Assembly (NCBI GenBank): GCA_002687715.1 | Contig: NZBC01000193.1 | Span: 1 to 61,996, forward strand | DNA from: Planctomycetota bacterium | Lineage (GTDB): Bacteria > Planctomycetota > GCA-002687715 | DNA: 61,996 bases | Direction of reading: 5' to 3' | Part shown: piece after piece, positions 24,907-33,280 of the stretch | Layout of the letters: each line of letters opens with the position of its first letter | How positions within the stretch are numbered: the first letter of the stretch is position 1 | Made by a program: the position numbers and the translations under genes | Notes under the pieces: generated by a model | The model's input: the letters and a program-made list of their open reading frames with translations, nothing else | Databases searched by the model: none | What the model was told of the DNA's origin: nothing

Positions 24907-27900
24907 ATGCAGAGCAAGCGTTTCCTCGTGGCCTGGTGGCTCGCAACGGTCCTAGCTCCGAACATCGTCGCTCAGACGGAGCCCCCCCTCGTCCCGGTCT
25001 CGTTCACCGCAGTCAAGATCACCGGCGGGTTGTGGGCGGACCGGTTGCGAACGAACCGTGAGGTCACCCTCCCGTACACCCTCGAGCAATGCGACCGGAC
25101 CAAGCGCATCGCGAACTTCGCGGTGGCCGGCGGGCTGGAGGAAGGGGACTTCACCGGGATCTACTTCAACGACTCGGACGTCTTCAAGGTCGTCGAAGGT
25201 GCGGCCTACGCCCTGGCCACACACGCCGACCCCGAGCTCCAGCGACGTCTCGACGCGTTGATCAGGAAGATCGCGTCCTCCCAGGAGGACGACGGATACC
25301 TCTACACGATCCGCACCATCCGCGGCGACGACGTGAAGAGCCCGGGCTCGGGTGCGACGCGGTGGTCCCGGCTCGCTTCGAGCCACGAGCTCTACAACGT
25401 CGGCCATCTCTATGAAGCAGCCGTCGCCCACCATGCGGCGACGGGGAAGCGCACCCTGCTTGACGTTGCGTTGAAGAACGCCGACCTCGTGGCGAAGACG
25501 TTCGGAGCCGGCGTTGGCCAGCGGCGTGACGTACCGGGGCACCAGGAGATCGAGATCGGGCTCGTGAAGCTCTACCGCGCGACGGGCAATCGGCGGTGGC
25601 TCGACCTCGCTCGGTTCTTCCTCGACCAGCGGGGCCGGCACGAGACGCGGAAGTCGTACGGCGCCTACACCCAGGATCACGCGCCAGTCGTGGAGCAGAC
25701 CGAAGCGGTCGGGCACGCGGTGCGCGCCGGCTACCTGTACGCTGCGATGACCGACGTCGCGGCGTTGTCCGGAGCCGCTGACTACCGGGACGCCCTCGAC
25801 GCCCTGTGGCAGGACGTCGTGGGCCGCAAGCTGTACGTGACCGGGGGGGTCGGAGCGACCCACCGGGGCGAGGCCTTCGGCAAGGCGTACCAGCTTCCCA
25901 ACGCCACCGCGTACGCCGAGACGTGCGCCGCGGTGGCCCAGGCGCTGTGGAGTCACCGGATGTTCCTGCTCCACCGCGACGGCAGCTACGTCGACGTTCT
26001 GGAGCGCATCCTCTACAACGGTCTGCTGAGCGGGGTCTCCCTCGAGGGGAACCGCTTCTTCTATCCCAACCCCCTGGCCTGCGGGACCGCCGGCAAGACC
26101 CGGGCGCCGTGGTTCTCGTGCTCCTGCTGCCCCGTGAACGTCGTGCGAGTGATCCCATCCGTCCCCGGGTTCATGTACGCCGTCAGCCAGGACTCGGTGT
26201 ACGTGAATCTCTACGCGACGAACCAGGCCACGATCGCCGTCGGCGAGCGCCCCGTGAAGCTGACTCAGACCACCGACTACCCGTGGAGCGGCAGCATTCG
26301 CCTGAACGTCGACGTCGCGGCCCGGCGGCGGCTCACGCTGCGCCTGCGCATCCCGGGCTGGGCACGCGGCCGCCCCGTCCCCAGCGACCTCTACCGATAC
26401 GTCGATCGCAAGGCGCCCCCGGTGCACCTCCGGGTGAACGGCGAAGAGGTTCCCGTCCAGCTCGACCGCGGCTACGCGACGATCACGCGGGAGTGGCGCA
26501 ACGGCGACACCGTGGAGCTCGACCTGCCAATGCCGGTGCGGCGGGTAGTCGCTCACGACCGCATCGCCGCGAATCGCGGTCGGGTCGCCTTGGAACGGGG
26601 ACCGATCGTGTACTGCTTGGAGGGCATCGACAACGGCGGGAACGTCCAGGATCTCGTCCTCGAGGACGGGGCGAGCATCTCCACCGCGATGAAGCCGGAC
26701 CAGCTGGGCGGGGCGGTAATGGTCGAGATACGCGCGTCCCGCGTGATCGCCGACGAGACCGGCCGCCGGCAGGAAAAGGTGCGCGCGCGCGCGATTCCCT
26801 ACCATCTCTGGGCACACCGCGACCGGACCGCCATGGCGGTCTGGGTGGCCCGCACGGCCGCGGCGGCGCGCCCCGTACCCCCTCCCCCGTTCGCGGGGCA
26901 GGCGCGCGCGACGGCGTCCCACGTCTGCTCCACCGACACCGCCCTGGCCCTCAACGACGGCCGGGTCCCGGAGAACTCCGGCGATCACGGTCTGCCCCGC
27001 CACACGTGGTGGGACCACCGCGGCACCGCGGAGTGGGTGCAGTACGCTTTCGACGCACCGCAGCGAATCAGCGGCATCGAGGTCTACTGGTTCGACGACA
27101 CGGGCGTCGGCCAGTGCCGCGTGCCGACGTCGTGCCGGGTCCTGCGCCGCGTGGGCAAGGAGTGGAAGGCCATCGACGGCGCGGGCGAAGTCGGGACGGC
27201 CAAAGACCGCTTCAACGTCACCCGGTTCGATCCCGTGGAGGTGACCGCGCTGCGGCTGGAGGTGAAGCTCGCTGACGGGTTCTCGGGCGGCGTCCTGGAA
27301 TGGCGCGTCGTGCCCGCACCGGACAAGGTGCCGGAGTGGAAGCCGGTCGAAGGTTCCTTGCTCACCCGGTGGGCGAAGGACGTCTCGCCCGACAAGGTCC
27401 ACCCGGAGTACCCGCGCCCGCACCTGGTTCGCCCCCGCTGGTCGAACCTCAACGGGCTCTGGGATCACGCCATCCAGGACCGGGCGGCGAAAAGACCGCA
27501 GAAGTGGGACGGGCGTATCCTCGTGCCGTTTCCCGTCGAGTCGGCGCTCTCGGGCGTAGGGCGCTCCCTGCAACCCACGCAACGACTGTGGTACCGGCGG
27601 ACGTTCACCACCCCAGACGCCTGGTCCGGCCAGCGCGTGCTCCTGCACTTCGGAGCCGTGGACTGGAAGACGGACGTGTGGGTCGACGGTCGGCACGTCG
27701 GGGATCACACCGGCGGGTACGACGCATTCACGTTCGATCTCGGAGCCCGAGTCGCGGACGGAGCACCGCACGAAGTCGTCATCGCGGTGTGGGACCCCGT
27801 CGACCGGGGAGAGCAGCCACGGGGCAAGCAGAAGCTCTCGCCGGGCGGGATCTGGTACACGCCCACCTCCGGGATCTGGCAGACGGTGTGGCTGGAGCCC

Positions 27901-29517
27901 GTACCGAACGTGGCCGTCCGGGAGCTGAAGGTGACGCCTGACATCGACGGCGGTCGCGCCCAGGTGTCCGTAGACGTGCCGGGTCTCCCGGCGTCCCACG
28001 TCATCGAGGGCCGTGTCTCCCTCGGCGGTAAGGAGGTCGCGCGCGCAAGCGGCACCGCGACGGCGATGTCGCTCCCCATCCCGACCCCGCGACTGTGGTC
28101 GCCCGACGCGCCGACGCTCTACGACCTGCGGATCCGCATCCTCGACGGGGATCGCATCGTCGACGAAGTCACGAGCTACTTCGGCATGCGCAAGATCTCG
28201 CTCGAACGGGACGGGAATGGCACGCAGCGGCTGTTCCTCAACGGGCACCCTCTCTTCCACTACGGGTTGCTCGACCAGGGGTTCTGGCCCGATGGCCTCT
28301 ACACGGCGCCGACAGACGAGGCGCTGCGCTACGACATCGAGCAGACGAGGAAGCTCGGCTTCAACCTCGCGCGTAAGCACGTGAAGATCGAGCCCGAGCG
28401 CTGGTACTGGTGGTGCGACCGTCTCGGCCTGCTGGTCTGGCAGGACATGCCGAGCGGTGGGAAGTACATCGGCCGGAACGACGCGGACCCGCCCCGCGAA
28501 GCGGCATCCGCTCGTCAGTTCGAGCGCGAACTGGATCGTCTCGTCGCCGGTCGCGGCCATCACCCGTCTATCGTGATGTGGGTGCTCTTCAACGAAGGCT
28601 GGGGACAGTTCGATACCAAGCGGCTCACGGGATGGTTGCGCGAACGCGACCCGACGCGCCTGGTGAACGCTGCGAGCGGCTGGACGGATCGCGACGTCGG
28701 ACACGTCCTCGACGTCCATCGCTATCCCGGGCCGGCGGCGCCGCGACCGCTCGCAGACCGAGCCATCGTGCTCGGTGAGTTCGGGGGGCTCGGACTCCCC
28801 CTCCCCGGACACACCTGGCGGGAGAAGAAGAACTGGGGATACCGCACCGTCAAGGATCGGGACTCGCTGACCCGGGCCTACGTCGATCTCGTCCGCAAGC
28901 TCCGCCCGCTGGTGGCGCGAGGGTTGTCCGCGGCGGTCTACACCCAGACGACCGACGTCGAGATCGAAGTCAACGGCCTGCTCACCTACGATCGGGCTAT
29001 CGTCAAGCCGGACGCTCGGACGGTCGCCGAGGCAAACCGTACGCTGTTCCTCCCGCCGCCGATCGTGCGCCCCATCGTGCCGACGTCACGAGACGAGCCT
29101 CAGCCCTGGCGCTACACGCTCGAGCGCCCGCCGGACACCTGGTCCGGTCCCGACTTCGACGCCGCGGCCTGGAAAGAGGGCCGCGGCGGCTTCGGCACTC
29201 GCGCGACTCCGGGCGCCGTCGTGGGCACCGAGTGGAGCGGGTCCCGGATCTGGCTCCGCCGCAGCTTCGACCTCGAGAAGATCCCGACCACGGGCGTCCT
29301 CCACCTCGACATCCACCACGACGAGGACGCCGAGGTGTGGTTGAACGGCCGGCGAGTCGCGCGCCTCGAGGGCTACACCACGGGCTACGTCCTCCACGCG
29401 CTCCAAGGCAAAGCGCTCCGAGTCGGGAGCAACACGCTCGCCGTCTCCTGTCGCCAGACCGGTGGCGGTCAGTTCATCGACGTGGGACTCGCGGTCGTGT
29501 CCGAGCCAGTTCGCTAG
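24907..29517 (+). CDS. Secreted GH127 - GH2 two-enzyme fusion
   Basis: 1536 residues with signal peptide (LVAWWLATVLAPNIVAQ). Residues ~30-640 are a GH127 domain (beta-L-arabinofuranosidase type): E338 and C340 in AYAETCAA and C407-C408 in FSCSCCPVNVVR match the zinc-thiolate residues of that family. A ~150-residue linker domain resembles a discoidin-type sugar-binding fold (AEWVQYAFDAPQRISGIEVYWF). Residues ~830-1390 are a GH2-type enzyme: sugar-binding jelly roll (LWYRRTFTTPDAWSGQRVLLHF), Ig-like domain, and TIM barrel with MWVLFNEGWGQFDT (acid/base Glu) and IVLGEFGG (likely nucleophile). A final jelly roll ends the protein. Likely degrades arabinose-containing polysaccharide outside the cell. 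Confidence 0.88.
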   Translation: MQSKRFLVAWWLATVLAPNIVAQTEPPLVPVSFTAVKITGGLWADRLRTNREVTLPYTLEQCDRTKRIANFAVAGGLEEGDFTGIYFNDSDVFKVVEGAAYALATHADPELQRRLDALIRKIASSQEDDGYLYTIRTIRGDDVKSPGSGATRWSRLASSHELYNVGHLYEAAVAHHAATGKRTLLDVALKNADLVAKTFGAGVGQRRDVPGHQEIEIGLVKLYRATGNRRWLDLARFFLDQRGRHETRKSYGAYTQDHAPVVEQTEAVGHAVRAGYLYAAMTDVAALSGAADYRDALDALWQDVVGRKLYVTGGVGATHRGEAFGKAYQLPNATAYAETCAAVAQALWSHRMFLLHRDGSYVDVLERILYNGLLSGVSLEGNRFFYPNPLACGTAGKTRAPWFSCSCCPVNVVRVIPSVPGFMYAVSQDSVYVNLYATNQATIAVGERPVKLTQTTDYPWSGSIRLNVDVAARRRLTLRLRIPGWARGRPVPSDLYRYVDRKAPPVHLRVNGEEVPVQLDRGYATITREWRNGDTVELDLPMPVRRVVAHDRIAANRGRVALERGPIVYCLEGIDNGGNVQDLVLEDGASISTAMKPDQLGGAVMVEIRASRVIADETGRRQEKVRARAIPYHLWAHRDRTAMAVWVARTAAAARPVPPPPFAGQARATASHVCSTDTALALNDGRVPENSGDHGLPRHTWWDHRGTAEWVQYAFDAPQRISGIEVYWFDDTGVGQCRVPTSCRVLRRVGKEWKAIDGAGEVGTAKDRFNVTRFDPVEVTALRLEVKLADGFSGGVLEWRVVPAPDKVPEWKPVEGSLLTRWAKDVSPDKVHPEYPRPHLVRPRWSNLNGLWDHAIQDRAAKRPQKWDGRILVPFPVESALSGVGRSLQPTQRLWYRRTFTTPDAWSGQRVLLHFGAVDWKTDVWVDGRHVGDHTGGYDAFTFDLGARVADGAPHEVVIAVWDPVDRGEQPRGKQKLSPGGIWYTPTSGIWQTVWLEPVPNVAVRELKVTPDIDGGRAQVSVDVPGLPASHVIEGRVSLGGKEVARASGTATAMSLPIPTPRLWSPDAPTLYDLRIRILDGDRIVDEVTSYFGMRKISLERDGNGTQRLFLNGHPLFHYGLLDQGFWPDGLYTAPTDEALRYDIEQTRKLGFNLARKHVKIEPERWYWWCDRLGLLVWQDMPSGGKYIGRNDADPPREAASARQFERELDRLVAGRGHHPSIVMWVLFNEGWGQFDTKRLTGWLRERDPTRLVNAASGWTDRDVGHVLDVHRYPGPAAPRPLADRAIVLGEFGGLGLPLPGHTWREKKNWGYRTVKDRDSLTRAYVDLVRKLRPLVARGLSAAVYTQTTDVEIEVNGLLTYDRAIVKPDARTVAEANRTLFLPPPIVRPIVPTSRDEPQPWRYTLERPPDTWSGPDFDAAAWKEGRGGFGTRATPGAVVGTEWSGSRIWLRRSFDLEKIPTTGVLHLDIHHDEDAEVWLNGRRVARLEGYTTGYVLHALQGKALRVGSNTLAVSCRQTGGGQFIDVGLAVVSEPVR

Positions 29518-29566
29518 CGGTGGAGCGGGGTGTCCCCCGGCGTGGCGTGGGTTTGCGCCATGAGAA

Positions 29567-30025
29567 CGCAGAGGCGCGGAGACGCGAGGTAGCGCAGAGC
29601 ACCTGAATTCGCTGAGCGGAGCCGTCATCAGCGCTGGGATTGCCGTCCACCGCGAACTCGGACCCGGGCTTCTGGAGTCGCTGTACCAGAAGTGCCTGAG
29701 CTGCGAGCTCACCGTCCGCGGCTACGCAGTTCGAAACGAAGTCGAACTCCCACTTCGCTACGGATCAGTCGTGCTCGAAGGCGCCTACCGACTCGACCTG
29801 CTCGTTGAGTCCCAGATCGTCGTCGAAACCAAGACTGTCGAGAGGGTGCTGCCCGTGCACCGCGCACAGCTGCTGACCTGTTCGAAACTCGCCGACTGTC
29901 GACTCGGATTGTTGATCAACTTCTAGGTGCCCGTCCTGAACCAAGGACTCCACCGAGTAGTCAACAACTTCCCTGACTCTCGATGATCAAGTCCGAACTC
30001 CGCTCTGCGACTCCGCGCCTCTGCG
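29567..30025. repeat. Inverted repeats framing the GxxExxY remnant
   Basis: CGCAGAGGCGCGGA at 29567-29580 is an exact 14-base inverted match to 30012-30025. An inner pair, CGCAGAGC at 29593-29600 and GCTCTGCG at 30002-30009, has the same orientation. Together they bracket the ~385-base GxxExxY remnant symmetrically, giving a ~459-base cassette-like unit. No transposase is present. From memory, similar GCAGAGGC-type repeats flank GxxExxY genes in other genomes. Confidence 0.7.
29603..29986 (+). pseudogene. Decayed GxxExxY-family gene
   Basis: Translation of this frame gives VHRELGPGLLESLYQKCL, YRLDLLVESQIVVETKTVE and HRAQLLTC, the recognisable pattern of GxxExxY proteins (~125 residues, function unknown). 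No ATG or GTG occurs at the expected start; only CTG (29603) is available. A TAG at 29924-29926 interrupts the frame where relatives read INFNVPVLKDG; here INF-stop-VPVLNQGLHRVV continues in the same frame to TGA at 29984. The missing start plus internal stop indicate a recent pseudogene. It lies between inverted repeats. Confidence 0.75.
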
Positions 30026-30053
30026 GTGAATTCCCACCGCAACGAGAGCCTCC

Positions 30054-31013
30054 CTAGGTCAACTTCTCGATCAGCGCTGGCACCACGTCGAACAGATCCT
30101 CGGTCGTGCCGTAGTGCGCGAACTCGAAGATCGGGGCGGTCTCATCGGTGTTGATGGCGACGATGAGCTCGGCGTCCTTCATCCCTTCGATGTGCTCGGG
30201 GGCCCCGCTGATGCCGAGGGCGACGTAGATCTTGGGGGTGACCTTGAGGCCCGATTTGCCGACCTGACGGGTCTTGGGGAGCCACTTGTTGTCGACGATG
30301 GGGCGCGACGCGGCGACGGTGCCGCCGAGTGCCTTGGCGAGCTGCTCCATCATCGGGAGATGCTCGTCGCTACCGATGCCGCGCCCCACGCCAACGAGGA
30401 TGTCCTGCTGGGTGATGTCGACGTCGCCGGCTTCGGGTTCGATGAGGCCGGTGAAGCGAAGGCGGGTGTCGGTGACGGCGGCCGGAGCTTCGACGGTCTC
30501 TACGGCCGGGGAGCCGTCCATCCGGCCCGCGGCGGCAGGGAACGAACCGGCGAGGACGCTCACGATGACGGAGTCACCTTCGAGCTCGGACTCGGCGCAG
30601 ATCTTGCCGCCGTAGAGCTGGGAGGTGGCGATGACCTTGCCGTCCTCGATGGCGACGTTCAGGCCATAGGCGACGAGCGGGAGGTCGTTCTTGACCGAGA
30701 GCGAGGCAGCGAGGTCCATGCCCATCGAGGTGTTGGCGACGAGGGTCAGGCGCGGAGCCGCGGTCGTAACCACGCTCGAGAGGACGGTGGAGTGGGCCTC
30801 CGGGTTGAAGTCGGCCAACCCCGGGTGATCGACGTTCAGGATCTTGTCGGCGCAGCCCAGCGACGAGGGGTCGACGCCGGAACCGAGGACGGCGCAGATC
30901 AGCGCGCCGCCGGTGGCGGAGGCGAGCTCCTTGCCCTTGCCGAGCATTTCGTACGTGACGTCGGCGATCGCGCCGTTGAGGTGCTCGGCGACGACGAGGA
31001 TGTCCTGGCTCAT
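30054..31013 (-). CDS. etfA: Electron transfer flavoprotein subunit alpha
   Basis: 319 residues; last gene of the sHdr operon, two bases after etfB. The N-terminal domain begins SQDILVVAEHLNGAIADVTYEMLGKG. The C-terminal FAD domain is typical: DILVGVGRGIGSD, GGTVAASRPIVDNKWLPKTRQVGKSG, IYVALGISGAPEHIEGM and IVAINTDETAPIFEFAHYG. With EtfB it should accept electrons from a soluble dehydrogenase complex and pass them to the EMO-type quinone oxidoreductase encoded at 22669. In this operon the likely donor is the Hdr-like complex. Confidence 0.95.
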   Translation of the reverse strand: MSQDILVVAEHLNGAIADVTYEMLGKGKELASATGGALICAVLGSGVDPSSLGCADKILNVDHPGLADFNPEAHSTVLSSVVTTAAPRLTLVANTSMGMDLAASLSVKNDLPLVAYGLNVAIEDGKVIATSQLYGGKICAESELEGDSVIVSVLAGSFPAAAGRMDGSPAVETVEAPAAVTDTRLRFTGLIEPEAGDVDITQQDILVGVGRGIGSDEHLPMMEQLAKALGGTVAASRPIVDNKWLPKTRQVGKSGLKVTPKIYVALGISGAPEHIEGMKDAELIVAINTDETAPIFEFAHYGTTEDLFDVVPALIEKLT

Positions 31014-31015
31014 GA

Positions 31016-31777
31016 TCAGCCTCCCCTCTTCTCGTTGATGACGGCGGCGATCTTGCCGGCGATGTCTTCCGCGGAGCCCTCGATCATCTCGGCGCCCTCC
31101 CCCTTCTCGGGGGTGTAGACGCGGCGAAGGGTCGAACCGATCGCGACGTCGGCGTCGGCCGCTTCGACCTCTTCGATCTCCATCTCCTTCATGATCTGGC
31201 GGACCCGGCTGACCGGGGCGTAGCGCGGGGTCTGGCGGGCGGCCTGGACACCGAGGACGACCTTCGACGCGACCTCGTACCGGGCCATGACCCCGCCGGC
31301 GTACTCCTTGTGCAGCGCGATGGTGTCACCGTCGATGGAGACGTCGCTGACTACGCTGACGTGCGGGATGCCGAGGTAGCTCCCGAGCAGGACGCCGAGT
31401 TGACCGTCGCGATCGTCGGCCGCCTGGACGCCCGTCATCACGATGTCGTACTCCATCCCGGCCAGGACGTTGCAGACGGCCTTCGCCACGACGTGGGTCG
31501 GCGCCGCTTCGTCGAGCTCGGTGATCTTGATCGCCTTGTCCGCGCCCTTGGCGAGCGCGGTGAAGAGCGCCTTGTCCGTCTCGTCGCGCTCCACGCCGAT
31601 CACGGTGACGGTGCCGCCATGGGCTTCCTTGAGCTGCAACGCCTCCTCGATCGCGTGATCGCAGAACTCATTGATCTTGTAGCTCAGGAAGTCGCGCTCG
31701 AGGTCAGTGCCCTCGTCATTGATCTCGAGCTCTTCGACGAGGTCGGGAACGAGTTTGATAGGTACGACAATGTTCAT
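31016..31777 (-). CDS. etfB: Electron transfer flavoprotein subunit beta
   Basis: 253 residues, ATG at 31777. Typical family start MNIVVPIKLVPDLVEELEI and core KINEFCDHAIEEALQLKE, ALAKGADKAI, DIVMTGVQAADDRDGQLGVLLGSYLGIPHVS. The ADDRDGQLG region is the family nucleotide-binding loop. It forms a heterodimer with EtfA and carries AMP or a second flavin. The gene follows the cysteine desulfurase by 18 bases and has no obvious Shine-Dalgarno, which suggests translational coupling. Confidence 0.95.
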   Translation of the reverse strand: MNIVVPIKLVPDLVEELEINDEGTDLERDFLSYKINEFCDHAIEEALQLKEAHGGTVTVIGVERDETDKALFTALAKGADKAIKITELDEAAPTHVVAKAVCNVLAGMEYDIVMTGVQAADDRDGQLGVLLGSYLGIPHVSVVSDVSIDGDTIALHKEYAGGVMARYEVASKVVLGVQAARQTPRYAPVSRVRQIMKEMEIEEVEAADADVAIGSTLRRVYTPEKGEGAEMIEGSAEDIAGKIAAVINEKRGG

Positions 31778-31795
31778 TGGAGGAACCTGAAGGTC

Positions 31796-33280
31796 CTACG
31801 ATTCCAGCCACGCGTCCACCGTCCCCCTCACGGAGAACAGGCGCGTGTGATCGAATCGGAAAGTCTTGTGGACGTAGTCACCGCTCTCGACCTGATCGTA
31901 GAGGGATTCGTAGTGAGGGATGTCGGCAGCGATGACGCGGACTGCATCGACGAGAGCATCGACGTCCTCGCGCGTGTTGTAGACACCGAAGCTGGCGCGG
32001 ACCATGCCCTTGTGCAGGTTCGCCAGTGCCTCCAGCTCCGCGTCGTCGATGTCGTCCTCGGATTCCTCGGCCAGGACCTCGGTGATCATCTCGCGGACGT
32101 ACGGGTGGGCGCAGAAGCACTCGTTGCGAACGGCGATATTGAAGTAGTCGTTCAAGATGGCAGCCGTCAACGCGTGGTGCGCGCCGCGGATGTTGAACGA
32201 CACGGCGCCCGCGCGCTCGCAAGTCCCGCAGTCGGTCTCACCGTAGATGATGACCAGGTCGAGCTCGCGCAGCTGCTTGATGGTGTACTCGATGATCTCC
32301 CGTTCTTCCTCGGCGATCTCATCCATGCCCACCCGGTGGAGCGCGTAGAGCGCCGCGGCGAGCCCGATTGCCCCGCAGATGTTCGGAGTCCCCGCCTCTT
32401 CGCGATCCGGGAACTTCGTGCTGGTCTTGTAGTGTTCGAGCCACACGTCGTCGACCATGCCGCCGCCGACCTCTTGCGGCTCGAGGTCGGCGAAGAGGTC
32501 CTTGCGCGTCACGACGACACCCGGTGAGCCAGGCGCGTAGATCTTGTGGCCGGAGAACGTGAGCACGTCGATGTCACGCGCGGAGTTCTCGTTGCGGGAC
32601 ATCTGGATGGGTAGGTGCGCGGCCATCTGCGCGGCGTCGACCACGATCAGTGCGCCGTACTTGTGCGCCAGCTCGGCCACGTCATAGATCGGGTTCACGA
32701 TGCCGGTGACGTTGGACACACCGGTGACCGCGACGTAGTTGACGTTGCCCTCGTGTTCCTTCAACGCCTCCTCGAGCCGCTCCATGTGGATCTGGCCGAT
32801 GGAGGTGTTCGCCATCGCGGCGGGGATGTGAACGACCTGCCCCGCGTGCTTGCGGTGCGGAAGATCGTTGGAGTGGTGCTCCATGATCGTCGTGATGACG
32901 ACCTTCTTGTCGGCACGCTTCTCGGCGAGCGTGCGCGCGATGCGGTTCAGGCCGGCGGTCGTGCCGCTGCCGACGAAGAACGCCGTGTACTCCTCGGGGT
33001 CGGCGTTGATGAACTGGAGCACCATGTCGTGCGTCCACCGATACTCCGACGTGGACAGCTTGGCGCCGAAATGGAGCATGCTGTGTGTGTTCGAGTAGTA
33101 CGGCAGGTAGCGCTCGAGCGTGTCTTGCACGATCTGCAGGCGCAGCGTGCTCGCCGTGCTGTCGAGGTAGATGCGGCGCGTCGTCTCACCGGAAGCGAGC
33201 AGGTACTCGACGTCGAGGCCGACCGCTCCCTTGGCCAGCTTCTCGAGCAGCGCGCGGCTGTTCCCGTTGTTGGTGCTCAT
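31796..33280 (-). CDS. SufS-like class V aminotransferase / cysteine desulfurase
   Basis: 494 residues, PLP enzyme. Visible features: VGSGTTAGLNRIAR, MEHHSNDLPH, VTGVSNVTGIVNPI, VVDAAQMAAHLPI and the Schiff-base lysine K246 in TFSGHKIYAPG. A C-terminal RNECFCAHP places C390 where SufS has its catalytic cysteine (RxGxxCAxP), so cysteine desulfurase activity is plausible. It is ~80 residues longer than SufS. The ATG overlaps the stop of the HdrD-like gene by four bases. It could supply sulfur to TusA or to lipoyl synthesis; not a standard sHdr component that I recall. Confidence 0.82.
   Translation of the reverse strand: MSTNNGNSRALLEKLAKGAVGLDVEYLLASGETTRRIYLDSTASTLRLQIVQDTLERYLPYYSNTHSMLHFGAKLSTSEYRWTHDMVLQFINADPEEYTAFFVGSGTTAGLNRIARTLAEKRADKKVVITTIMEHHSNDLPHRKHAGQVVHIPAAMANTSIGQIHMERLEEALKEHEGNVNYVAVTGVSNVTGIVNPIYDVAELAHKYGALIVVDAAQMAAHLPIQMSRNENSARDIDVLTFSGHKIYAPGSPGVVVTRKDLFADLEPQEVGGGMVDDVWLEHYKTSTKFPDREEAGTPNICGAIGLAAALYALHRVGMDEIAEEEREIIEYTIKQLRELDLVIIYGETDCGTCERAGAVSFNIRGAHHALTAAILNDYFNIAVRNECFCAHPYVREMITEVLAEESEDDIDDAELEALANLHKGMVRASFGVYNTREDVDALVDAVRVIAADIPHYESLYDQVESGDYVHKTFRFDHTRLFSVRGTVDAWLES

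Noticed and set aside
24952..28812. Very long minus-strand frame (about 1286 codons) opposite the GH127-GH2 gene
   Set aside because: Arg/Pro/Val-rich antisense shadow caused by high GC codon bias; no domain motifs and complete overlap with a motif-rich gene.
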